In this document: piece by piece, positions 53,958 to 62,411 of the stretch | Numbering within the stretch: the first letter of the stretch is position 1 | Layout of the letters: each line of letters starts with the position of its first letter | Origin: Microbispora rosea subsp. aerata | Lineage (GTDB): Bacteria > Actinomycetota > Actinomycetes > Streptosporangiales > Streptosporangiaceae | Reading direction: 5' to 3' | DNA length: 64,000 bases | NCBI RefSeq assembly: GCF_014647835.1 | Contig: NZ_BMPY01000013.1 | Coordinates: forward strand, 62,001 to 126,000 | Made by a program: the position numbers and the translations under genes | Notes under the pieces: generated by a model | Database searches by the model: none | What the model was told of the DNA's origin: nothing | The model's input: only the letters and a program-made list of their open reading frames with translations

Positions 53958-54992
53958 ATGGGTTTCCCGTGGGGATTGCTCGGCCGGGACATGGCGGTCG
54001 ATCTCGGTACGGCCAACACGCTCGTGTACGTGCGGAAGAAGGGCGTCGTCCTCGACGAGCCCTCGGTGGTGGCGATCAACCTGCACACGGACAGGATCGT
54101 GGCGGTCGGGACCGCGGCGAAGGAGATGATCGGGCGCACCCCGCCCCACATCGCCACGCTGCGCCCGCTCAAGGACGGCGTGATCGCCGACCTCGACGCG
54201 GCCGAGCGCATGCTGCGGCACTTCATCCAGGCCGCGCACAAGAACCGCTACCTGGCCAAGCCCCGGGTCGTCGTCGCCGTGCCGAGCGGCACCACGAGCG
54301 TCGAGCAGCGCGCGGTCAGGGAGGCGGCGTACGAGGCGGGCGCCCGCCGCGTCCACATCATCGAGGAGCCGATGGCCGCGGCGATCGGCGCCGGACTCAA
54401 CGTGGGGGCCACGACCGGCAACATGGTCGTGGACATCGGCGGCGGCACGACGGAGGTCGCGATCGTCTCGCTCGGCGGGGTGGTCGTGTCGAAGTCCGTG
54501 CGGGTCGGCGGCGACGAGCTCGACGAGGCCATCGTCAACTACGTCAAGAAGGAACACTCGCTGATGCTCGGCGAGCGCACCGCCGAGCACATCAAGATCA
54601 AGTTGGGTGGCACGCGGCCCCGCGACGACGACGCCACACCGATGCCGATCCGGGGCCGCGACCTGGTGACCGGCCTGCCGAAGACCGCGACCATCACCCG
54701 GGCGCAGGTCAGGGAAGCGATCGAGGACCAGGTCCAGACGATCGTCGACGCCGTGCAGAGCACGCTGGACCAGTGCCCGGCCGAGCTGGCGGGCGACCTC
54801 ATCGACAACGGCATCGTGCTGACCGGCGGCGGCGCGCTGCTCGACGGGCTGCCCGAACGGCTCGAACACGCCGTCGGCATGCCGATCCACCTCGTGGACC
54901 AGCCGCTCCAGTCGGTGGTGCTGGGCGCGGGCCGGTGCGTCGAGCGCTTCGACGAGATGCAGGACGTGTTCCTCCCCGAAACCCGTCGATGA
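53958..54992 (+). CDS. mreB: Rod shape-determining actin homologue MreB
   Basis: MreB filaments position lateral wall synthesis. The 344-residue form from ATG 53958 starts MGFPWGLLGRDMAVDLGTANTLVYVR and shows the phosphate-1 loop DLGTANT, phosphate-2 DIGGGTTEVA, the AVPSG and IIEEPMAAAIGAGL connectors and the adenosine motif LTGGGALLDGL. A GTG at 53925 would add 11 residues and cannot be excluded, since neither start has a strong ribosome-binding site. The TGA overlaps the mreC ATG. Confidence 0.95.
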   Translation: MGFPWGLLGRDMAVDLGTANTLVYVRKKGVVLDEPSVVAINLHTDRIVAVGTAAKEMIGRTPPHIATLRPLKDGVIADLDAAERMLRHFIQAAHKNRYLAKPRVVVAVPSGTTSVEQRAVREAAYEAGARRVHIIEEPMAAAIGAGLNVGATTGNMVVDIGGGTTEVAIVSLGGVVVSKSVRVGGDELDEAIVNYVKKEHSLMLGERTAEHIKIKLGGTRPRDDDATPMPIRGRDLVTGLPKTATITRAQVREAIEDQVQTIVDAVQSTLDQCPAELAGDLIDNGIVLTGGGALLDGLPERLEHAVGMPIHLVDQPLQSVVLGAGRCVERFDEMQDVFLPETRR

Positions 54993-56074
54993 GGGCCGCC
55001 GGTCGCCGGGTGCCCGCGCTGCTGGTGCTCGTCTCCGCCGCCCTGATCGTCGCCGACACCGTCACCCCGCTCGAACCGCTGCGGGCGTTCGGGTCGGCCG
55101 TGTACGGCGGGCTGCAGGACGCGGCCTCCGCCGGCGTCCGCTGGGCGTCGGGCGAGCGCCGCCTGGAGGAGCTCGAACGCGAGAACGCACGGCTGCGCGC
55201 CGAACTGCTGGCCGCCCGGGGGACGACGCCGTCCCCGGCGCGGGCGGACGGCTACCAGGTCGTGTCGGCCCACGTCATCGGCTTCGGCCGGGACGGCACG
55301 GTCACCATCGACACCGGTTCCGACCGCGGCGTGACCCGCGACATGACCGTGTTCGACGGGAACGGGCTGGTCGGCCGGATCCTGCGGGCGGGTCCCGGCA
55401 CGGCGACAGTGCAGCTCGCCACCGCCTCCGGGGCCTCGATCGGGGCCCGGCTCGGGGAGTCGCGGGAGGTCGGCCTGGTGACCGGAGTCCCCGAACGCGG
55501 GCTGCTGCGGCTGAGCCTGCTCAACCCCTCCGCCGAGGTGAAGCCCGGCGACCGGGTGGTGACGCTGGGCTCGCGCAACATGCGGCCGTACGTGCCGGAC
55601 GTGCCGATCGGCACCGTGATCGCGGTCGAGCCCGCGCCGGACGCGCTGACCAGGACGGCGCTCGTGCGGCCCTTCGCGCGGTTCACCGCGCTCGACCTCG
55701 TCACCGTGGTCCTGGGGCCGCTGCCGGCCACGGTCGGCCCGGCGGACGAGACGGCCGCGGGCGCCTCGAAGAGTGCTTCGAGAAAGACCTCAAAGGACGC
55801 CTCGACGGACGAGAAGGGCGTTGCGGATAAGTCCGCGCGTACTGCCGCCAAGGGGTCGCCGGAGAAAGCGGGGAGCGCGGGGACAGCGGGAAACGCGGAG
55901 AGCGGGGAGAAGGCAGGGAGCACGAAGAAGGCCGAGAAAGCGGAGAAAGCAGCGAGCGCGGAGAAGGAGAAGAAAACAGCGAGCGCAGGGAACGCGGAGA
56001 AGGCGGAGAAAGCGGGGAGTGCGCAGAGCACGCAGAAGGCGGAGAACGCGGAGAAATCGGGGGAAACGCGATGA
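54989..56074 (+). CDS. mreC: Rod shape-determining protein MreC with extended low-complexity tail
   Basis: MreC is a bitopic scaffold that activates PBP2/RodA. The 361-residue protein has an N-terminal span (about 9-23), a coiled coil (RRLEELERENARLRAELLAAR, about 55-75) and the two-lobed beta domain (about 88-255: GFGRDGTVTIDTGSDRGV, GARLGESREVGLVTG, KPGDRVVTLGSRN). The last ~100 residues (about 262-361) are an unusual Lys/Ala/Glu/Ser repeat tail (AEKAEKAGSAxx type). Start and stop both overlap neighbours by ATGA. Confidence 0.93.
   Translation: MRAAGRRVPALLVLVSAALIVADTVTPLEPLRAFGSAVYGGLQDAASAGVRWASGERRLEELERENARLRAELLAARGTTPSPARADGYQVVSAHVIGFGRDGTVTIDTGSDRGVTRDMTVFDGNGLVGRILRAGPGTATVQLATASGASIGARLGESREVGLVTGVPERGLLRLSLLNPSAEVKPGDRVVTLGSRNMRPYVPDVPIGTVIAVEPAPDALTRTALVRPFARFTALDLVTVVLGPLPATVGPADETAAGASKSASRKTSKDASTDEKGVADKSARTAAKGSPEKAGSAGTAGNAESGEKAGSTKKAEKAEKAASAEKEKKTASAGNAEKAEKAGSAQSTQKAENAEKSGETR
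55775..56071 (+). repeat. Purine-rich imperfect repeats encoding the MreC tail
   Basis: GAGAAAGCGG/GAGAAGGCRGRG-type units of 9-15 bp recur more than ten times and encode AEKA(G/A)S-like peptides. The segment is clearly purine-biased and lower in G+C than the rest of mreC. Confidence 0.75.
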
Positions 56075-56595
56075 AGGTGATCGTGCTGTCCGTGCTCGTC
56101 GTCCTCTTCGCACCGGTGCTCCAGGTCGCCGTGGTGAACGCGCTGCCCCTGCCCGGCGACGGCCCCGACATCGTGCTGGCCTGCGTCGTCGCGCTCGCGC
56201 CGCTGCTGCGCCCCGGGGCGGCGGCGCTGCTGGGGTTCGCCGCGGGCCTGGCCGCCGACATAGCGCCACCCGCCGACCACACCATCGGGCGGCTCGCCCT
56301 GGTTGTGTGCCTGGCCGGGTGGGTGTGCGCACGGGCCGCCGCGGACGGCACGGCCGGGCGACGCGTCGGCGTGGCCGCCGCCGCGGCCCTGGGCGCGACG
56401 CTCGCCGGGGGCGCGCTCGCCGTCCTGCTCGACGGCACGCCGTGGGGCACCGCCCTCGCGCCCGGCGCGCTCGCCTGGACCACCGGCCTGGCCGCGCTCC
56501 TGGCGGCGGCGCCCACCGTGCTGCGCCGCCGCCGCAGGTTCGGCCGGGTGCCGCGCTCGCGAGACTCGTACCCCAGAGGGAGGCGCATTGCATAG
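56071..56595 (+). CDS. mreD: Rod shape-determining membrane protein MreD
   Basis: The 174-residue protein has about five hydrophobic spans (from VIVLSVLVVLFAPVLQVAVV onwards) and an Arg-rich C-terminus, as expected of MreD. It is coupled to mreC by ATGA. The last ~15 residues (SRDSYPRGRRIA) are encoded inside the first, partial copy of the 88-bp repeat. Confidence 0.9.
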   Translation: MKVIVLSVLVVLFAPVLQVAVVNALPLPGDGPDIVLACVVALAPLLRPGAAALLGFAAGLAADIAPPADHTIGRLALVVCLAGWVCARAAADGTAGRRVGVAAAAALGATLAGGALAVLLDGTPWGTALAPGALAWTTGLAALLAAAPTVLRRRRRFGRVPRSRDSYPRGRRIA

Positions 56596-56773
56596 CAGCC
56601 CCCACCCCGGCCGCCGCACGATCGCACTCGTCGCGAAGCCGCGCACGCGAGACGCCTACCCCAGAAGGAGGCGCATTGCGTAACAGCCCCCACCCCGGCC
56701 GCCGCACGATCGCACTCGTCGCGAAGCCGCGCACGCGAGACGCCTACCCCAGAAGGAGGCGCATTGCGTAGCA
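56551..56773 (+). repeat. 88-bp tandem duplication of the mrdA translation-start region
   Basis: GGAGGCGCATTGC recurs with its TTG at 56588, 56676 and 56764, an exact 88-bp period. The copies 56588-56675 and 56676-56763 are nearly identical, and 56551-56587 is the tail of an earlier copy. Each copy contains a full ribosome-binding site plus TTG start; in copies 1 and 2 translation from the TTG would stay open for 30 codons or so and then stop at or near the next copy. Confidence 0.93.
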
Positions 56774-58743
56774 GCCTCCACCGCGGCCGTCTCATGCTCG
56801 TGTTCGTCGTGGTGACCGCGCTCATGCTGACCCTGCTCGGCCGCCTGTGGTATCTGCAGATCGTCACCGGGCCCTCGTACGCCAGGGCGGCCACGGAGTC
56901 GCGGGTGCGTTCCGTCGTCCTGCCGCCGGTGCGGGGGCAGATCCTCGACGTACGCGGCCGGCCACTGGTGGCCAACGAGACCAAGCCGCAGGTCTCGGTG
57001 GACTACATGGCCCTCATCCATCAGCCCGACGGCGGGAAGGACGTGCTGACCCGGCTCGCCCGCGCGCTGGGCAGGCCGTACCGGGAGATCGCCGACCGGG
57101 CGCGGCTGTGCGCCAAGGACGTGCCCCGGCCGTGCTGGCCGGGCTCGCCTTACCAGCCGATCATCGTCGCCGACGACGTGAGCGTGCGGACGGCACTGTG
57201 GATCGCCGAGCGGCAGGACGAGTTCCCCGGCGTCAGCACCGCGTTGCGGCCGGTCAGGACTTATCCGCTCGGCTCGGCGGCGGCGCACGTGCTCGGCTAC
57301 CTGCAGCCGCCCTCCCCCGACGACCCCGCGGGCGGCCGCGAGCTGGTCGGCCGCGACGGCCTCGAAGCGGAGTACGACCGCGACCTGGCCGGGCGTACGG
57401 GGATCAGGGAGGTGGCGGTGGACAGCACGGGCAAGGTCACCGGCCTGATCCGCGAGGAGGCCGCCGTGGCCGGGGACAACCTGGTGACCAGCATCGACGC
57501 GCGCATCCAGGAGGTGGCGGAGCGGGCGCTGGCCCGCGCCGTGACCGCCGCGCGCAAGCGGGGCGAGCCCGCCGACAGCGGCGCGGCGGTGGTGCTCGAG
57601 GCGCAAACCGGGCGGGTGACGGCGATCGCGGACTACCCCACCTACGACCCGAGCGTGTGGACCGGGGGCATCTCGCAGCGCGAGTACGAGGAGCTGCCGC
57701 TGGTCAGCGCCGCCGTGCAGGGGCAGTGGCCGCCGGGCTCGACGTGGAAGGTGACCTCGACCGCGGCGGCGGCGAAGGCGGGCTACTCGCTGCGGGCCTC
57801 CTACGACTGCCCGGGCGGCTACATGATCGGCGGCCGGGTGTTCCACAACTTCGAAAGCGCCGATCTGGGCCGCATGGACATGCACCGGGCCCTCGTGGTG
57901 TCGTGCGACACGATCTTCTACCGCTTCGCCGACGAGATGTGGCGGCGCGACGGCGGCCTCAAGCCGGTCAAGCGGCCCAAGGACCCGATGCAGACGATGG
58001 CCAGGGAGTTCGGGTTCGGCACGCCCACCGGCGTCGACCTGCCGTACGAGGCGCCGGGCAGGGTGCCCGACCGCGCCTGGAAGAAGGCCAACTGGGAACG
58101 GACCAGGGCCGACTCCTGCCGCCGGGCCAAGACCGGATATCCCGAGATGTCCGACCGCAAGCGGGCGGCCTACCTCAAGGCGCTCGCCGCCGACAACTGC
58201 CGCTCCGGCGGGGTCTGGTGGGCCGGTGACGCGGCCAACTTCTCCATCGGCCAGGGGGACGTGCTGGTGACGCCGCTCCAGCTCGCCCGTGGGTACGCCG
58301 CGCTCGCCAACGGCGGCACGGTCTTCAGCCCCAGGATCGGCAAGCGGATCGTGCGGGCAGACGGCACCGTCGTCCGCACGATCACCCCGCCCGTCGTGGG
58401 GAAGATCGACGTCTCGCGCAAGACGTTGCGGTTCATCCGCGACGCGCTGGCCGACGTGCCGCGTACGGGCACGGCCGCCGGGGCGTTCGAGGGGTACGCG
58501 TTCAAGCGCCTGCCGGTCGCCGGGAAGACCGGCACCGCCGAGGCGTACGGCAGGCGGGACACCTCGTGGTTCGCCTCCTTCGGCCCGGTGAAGAAGCCGA
58601 AGTACGTCGTGGTGGTCGTCGTGTCCCAGGGCGGCACGGGCGGGACCACGGCCGCCCCCGCCGCCCGCGAGATCTGGGAGGGCATCGCCGCCCTCTCCCA
58701 CGACGACCAGAAGAAGCCCAAAAAGAAGGACGGCCGGCGATGA
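56764..58743 (+). CDS. mrdA: Penicillin-binding protein 2 (class B transpeptidase)
   Basis: This is the elongation-specific peptidoglycan cross-linking enzyme partnered with RodA. The 659-residue product has an N-terminal span (about 9-27), a PBP dimer domain (about 50-235) and the transpeptidase domain with S326-T-W-K329, S380-C-D382 and K588-T-G590. The TTG at 56764 follows GAAGGAGG at good spacing and aligns with the usual PBP2 N-terminus. Two upstream duplicates of the same initiation site may affect its expression. Its TGA overlaps the next small ORF. Confidence 0.94.
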   Translation: MRSSLHRGRLMLVFVVVTALMLTLLGRLWYLQIVTGPSYARAATESRVRSVVLPPVRGQILDVRGRPLVANETKPQVSVDYMALIHQPDGGKDVLTRLARALGRPYREIADRARLCAKDVPRPCWPGSPYQPIIVADDVSVRTALWIAERQDEFPGVSTALRPVRTYPLGSAAAHVLGYLQPPSPDDPAGGRELVGRDGLEAEYDRDLAGRTGIREVAVDSTGKVTGLIREEAAVAGDNLVTSIDARIQEVAERALARAVTAARKRGEPADSGAAVVLEAQTGRVTAIADYPTYDPSVWTGGISQREYEELPLVSAAVQGQWPPGSTWKVTSTAAAAKAGYSLRASYDCPGGYMIGGRVFHNFESADLGRMDMHRALVVSCDTIFYRFADEMWRRDGGLKPVKRPKDPMQTMAREFGFGTPTGVDLPYEAPGRVPDRAWKKANWERTRADSCRRAKTGYPEMSDRKRAAYLKALAADNCRSGGVWWAGDAANFSIGQGDVLVTPLQLARGYAALANGGTVFSPRIGKRIVRADGTVVRTITPPVVGKIDVSRKTLRFIRDALADVPRTGTAAGAFEGYAFKRLPVAGKTGTAEAYGRRDTSWFASFGPVKKPKYVVVVVVSQGGTGGTTAAPAAREIWEGIAALSHDDQKKPKKKDGRR

Positions 58744-58973
58744 CGGGCCGCACACCCCTCGCCGCGGCCGGACCCGACGCGGTCACGGGCCGCTCAGCCG
58801 CCGACGCCACCCCGACCACCCTCAGCGCGGGCCGCGCACCCGCCGACGGGGCCAAGACCCGCGCGGTCACCGACCACCGATCCGGCGGCGCGACCCCGAC
58901 CAGCCTTGCCGCTGGCGCGGGGCATGCGCGGCGGAGCGTGGCTTTCCGGCACGACCCTGGAGGCGGGCGATGA
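58740..58973 (+). CDS. 77-aa ORF coupled to both mrdA and rodA
   Basis: The ATG at 58740 overlaps the mrdA TGA (ATGA) and its own TGA overlaps the rodA ATG at 58970 (ATGA). The product is Ala/Gly/Thr/Arg-rich with no span or recognisable domain and contains a short internal repetition (GGATPTSLAAGAG versus ADATPTTLSAGRA). It may be a real small protein or only a translational bridge that carries ribosomes from mrdA to rodA. Confidence 0.5.
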   Translation: MTGRTPLAAAGPDAVTGRSAADATPTTLSAGRAPADGAKTRAVTDHRSGGATPTSLAAGAGHARRSVAFRHDPGGGR

Positions 58974-60136
58974 CGGCGTTCGGTCCCTTGTCCGTACGGC
59001 TGCCGTCGGGCCATGGGACCAGGCGCGGGGTGTGGGCGCGCCTGGCCCGCCTGCCCGCGTGGGGGCTGGTGCTGCCCTCGGCCGCGTTGTCGGCCGTCGG
59101 GCTGCTGCTGGTGTGGTCGGCCACCCGGAACGAGCCGGATTCGACGCTGCCGCAGCGGCAGGCGCTCAGCGTGGGCATCGGCTTCGTGCTGATGTGGGTC
59201 GTCTCGCGCGTCGACCTGCGGGTGCTGCGGGCCTACGTCCCGGTGCTCTACCTGCTCGCCCTGGCCGGGCTGGTCGCCGTGCTGACGCCGCTGGGCCGTA
59301 CGGTCAACGGCTCGCACGCGTGGATCGTGCTCGGCGACGGGCTGCAGTTCCAGCCGTCGGAGTTCGCCAAGGCGGCCACGGTGCTCGCGCTGGCGACGGT
59401 GCTCGGCGAGCTGCGCGACGGCGAGCGGAGGCCGGGCGCGGGGGCCGTGCTGCTCGCCCTGGGCCTGGCCGCGCTGCCGGTCGGCCTGATCGCGTTGCAG
59501 CCCGACTACGGCACCGCGCTCGTCTTCCTGGCGCTGACCATCGGGATGATCGCGGTGTCCGGGGCGCGGAAGAGGTGGTTCGCGGCGCTCGCCGCCGCCG
59601 GGGCCGCCGGGCTGCTGCTGGTGTGGCGGCTCGACCTCATCCAGCCCTACCAGCTCGAGCGCCTGATGGTGCTGGCCGACCCGGACGCCGACCCGATGGG
59701 GGTCGGCTACAACGCCACCCAGGCCCGGATCGCGATCGGCTCCGGGGGACTGCTGGGCAAGGGGTTGTTCCACGGCGAGCAGACGGCGGGCCGTTTCGTG
59801 CCCGAGCAGCACACCGACTTCATCTTCACGGTCGCGGGCGAGGAGCTGGGCTTCGTCGGCGCCTCCTGCGTGATCCTGCTGATGCTCGCCCTGCTGTGGC
59901 GCGGCCTGTGGATCGCGGCCAAGAGCCCGTCGCCGTTCGGCACGGCGGTGGCCGGCGGGGTGGTGTGCTGGCTGGCGTTCCAGACGTTCGTCAACGTGGG
60001 GATGACCATGGGCCTGCTGCCGATCGCGGGGCTGCCGCTGCCGTTCGTGTCGTACGGAGGGTCGGCCACGATCTCCAGCTTGGCGGCCGTGGGACTGCTG
60101 GCCGCGGTGAACCGGCGTACCCGCACCCCGGCGTAG
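58970..60136 (+). CDS. rodA: SEDS peptidoglycan polymerase RodA
   Basis: RodA polymerises lipid II glycan strands with PBP2. The 388-residue protein has about ten spans and the SEDS motifs: WIVLGDGLQFQPSEFAKAA, ALQPDYGTALVF with the catalytic Asp, the extracellular GYNATQARIAIGSGGLLGKGLFHGEQT, PEQHTDFIFTVAGEELGFVG and PLPFVSYGGSATISS. It is slightly short at the N-terminus compared with FtsW. It is translationally coupled to the upstream 77-aa ORF and ends the mre operon. Confidence 0.95.
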   Translation: MTAFGPLSVRLPSGHGTRRGVWARLARLPAWGLVLPSAALSAVGLLLVWSATRNEPDSTLPQRQALSVGIGFVLMWVVSRVDLRVLRAYVPVLYLLALAGLVAVLTPLGRTVNGSHAWIVLGDGLQFQPSEFAKAATVLALATVLGELRDGERRPGAGAVLLALGLAALPVGLIALQPDYGTALVFLALTIGMIAVSGARKRWFAALAAAGAAGLLLVWRLDLIQPYQLERLMVLADPDADPMGVGYNATQARIAIGSGGLLGKGLFHGEQTAGRFVPEQHTDFIFTVAGEELGFVGASCVILLMLALLWRGLWIAAKSPSPFGTAVAGGVVCWLAFQTFVNVGMTMGLLPIAGLPLPFVSYGGSATISSLAAVGLLAAVNRRTRTPA

Positions 60137-60151
60137 GGCAATCTTGATGGA

Positions 60152-61195
60152 ATGCGCAGCAAGCTCGGCGGACGGGTCGCCCAGGCGGCGGAGATCGCCC
60201 TGGCCACCCGCAAGTATGTGACCCCGATCGACGTCCTCACCGGCCTGCGGTGGCTGCACGACCGCCACGTGGAGACCTGGCGGCAGGGCCGCGCCGACAG
60301 CCTGGAACGGCTGGCCGCCGTGGACGCCGCCCGGATGGCCGAGGCCGTGTCGCATCTGCGCGCGTGGGCCCTGTCCCGGAATCTGCTGGAGAGCGAGGCG
60401 GCGTACACCGCGGGCAGCCGCGACCGTCGGCCGCTGCGCTTCACCGTGGCGGGCGACGATGACCTGGAGCGCGCCTTCCGCGTCCACTGGCTGTCGCCGG
60501 AGCTGAGCGAGGCGCGGCGGCGGCAGATCACCGAGCGGCACAACAAGGCGCCCGACCTCGTGGTGGTCGCGCCGCTCGACCCGTGGACCTGCGCCGACTG
60601 CGGGGAAACCGGGCCATACCTGATCATGGAGGATGACCGGCCGCACTGCCTGACCTGCGCCGACATGGACCACCTGTGTCTCCTCCCGGCGGGGAACGCG
60701 GCGCTCAGCCGCCGCGCCAAGAAGGAGAGCGGGTTGTCGGCGGTGGTGGTCCGCTTCAACCGGCGGCGCAAGCGGTATGAGCGGCTCGGCGTCCTGGTCG
60801 AGGAGGAGGCGCTCGCGCGGGCCGAGGAGCAGTGCCTGGCCGACGAGGAGGTGAGGCTGCGCCGCCGCGAACGCGACCGCGAGCGCCGCGCCGGCGAGGA
60901 CGCCGAGTTCCGGGCGAGGATGGCGGCGGAGATCCGCCGCCTGTTCCCCCGCTGCCCGGCCGAACGGGCCGAGGCCATCGCCGCGCACGCCGCCGTACGC
61001 GGCAGCGGGCGGGTCGGCCGCACCGCCGCCGCCCGCGCGCTGGACGAGAACGCCATCACGCTCGCCGTGATCGCGAGCGTACGTCACCTCGACACCGACT
61101 ACGACGAACTGCTGATGTCCGGGGTGCCGCGCATGACGGCCCGGGACCGCATCCGGCCGCGGGTCGAGGAGGTGCTTACGGCCTGGCGCGGCTGA
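60152..61195 (+). CDS. DUF2293-domain protein
   Basis: The 347-residue protein has a central Cys-rich motif that is probably a zinc ribbon (CADCGETGPYLIMEDDRPHCLTC, about 150-172), an Arg/Glu-rich helical segment (about 205-255) and the C-terminal DUF2293 domain (RRLFPRCPAERAEAIAAHAAVRGSGRVGRT...RHLDTDYDELLMSG). DUF2293 is also found in eukaryotes, and its biochemical role is unknown to me. ATG 60152 lies 15 nt after rodA. The 3' end including the stop codon is inside a 79-bp tandem duplication. Confidence 0.85.
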   Translation: MRSKLGGRVAQAAEIALATRKYVTPIDVLTGLRWLHDRHVETWRQGRADSLERLAAVDAARMAEAVSHLRAWALSRNLLESEAAYTAGSRDRRPLRFTVAGDDDLERAFRVHWLSPELSEARRRQITERHNKAPDLVVVAPLDPWTCADCGETGPYLIMEDDRPHCLTCADMDHLCLLPAGNAALSRRAKKESGLSAVVVRFNRRRKRYERLGVLVEEEALARAEEQCLADEEVRLRRRERDRERRAGEDAEFRARMAAEIRRLFPRCPAERAEAIAAHAAVRGSGRVGRTAAARALDENAITLAVIASVRHLDTDYDELLMSGVPRMTARDRIRPRVEEVLTAWRG

Positions 61196-61327
61196 GCCGC
61201 CGGTTACAGCCTGCGCACGTGACGGAGGGACGCCGTGCCGGGTGAGCCTGTGCTGACGGGCCTGGCGCGGCTGAGCCACCGGTGACGGCCGACGCATTTG
61301 ACGGAGGGACGCCGTGCCGGGTGGCCG
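61181..61327. repeat. 79-bp tandem duplication at the DUF2293 gene end
   Basis: GCCTGGCGCGGCTGAGCC starts at 61181 and again at 61260, and both copies continue through GACGGAGGGACGCCGTGCCG. The first copy contains the real stop codon. The remaining gap to 61397 holds no gene. Confidence 0.85.
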
Positions 61328-61397
61328 CGAGAGCTGACCGTGAAGACGGGCCCGCCGCACGCCGGTGACCCGTGTGCGGCCGGGCCGCTAGACCGGG

Positions 61398-62300
<903 letters not shown>

Positions 62301-62411
62301 GCGCCCCTCCCGTCGGCCTATCGGGGAAAAAGCTACCGGATTCGACCGCTGCGCTCGGGCGCGGCGGCCGGGTGCACACAGCTCCCTCACCTGTGGAGCG
62401 TCGCGGGCGTG

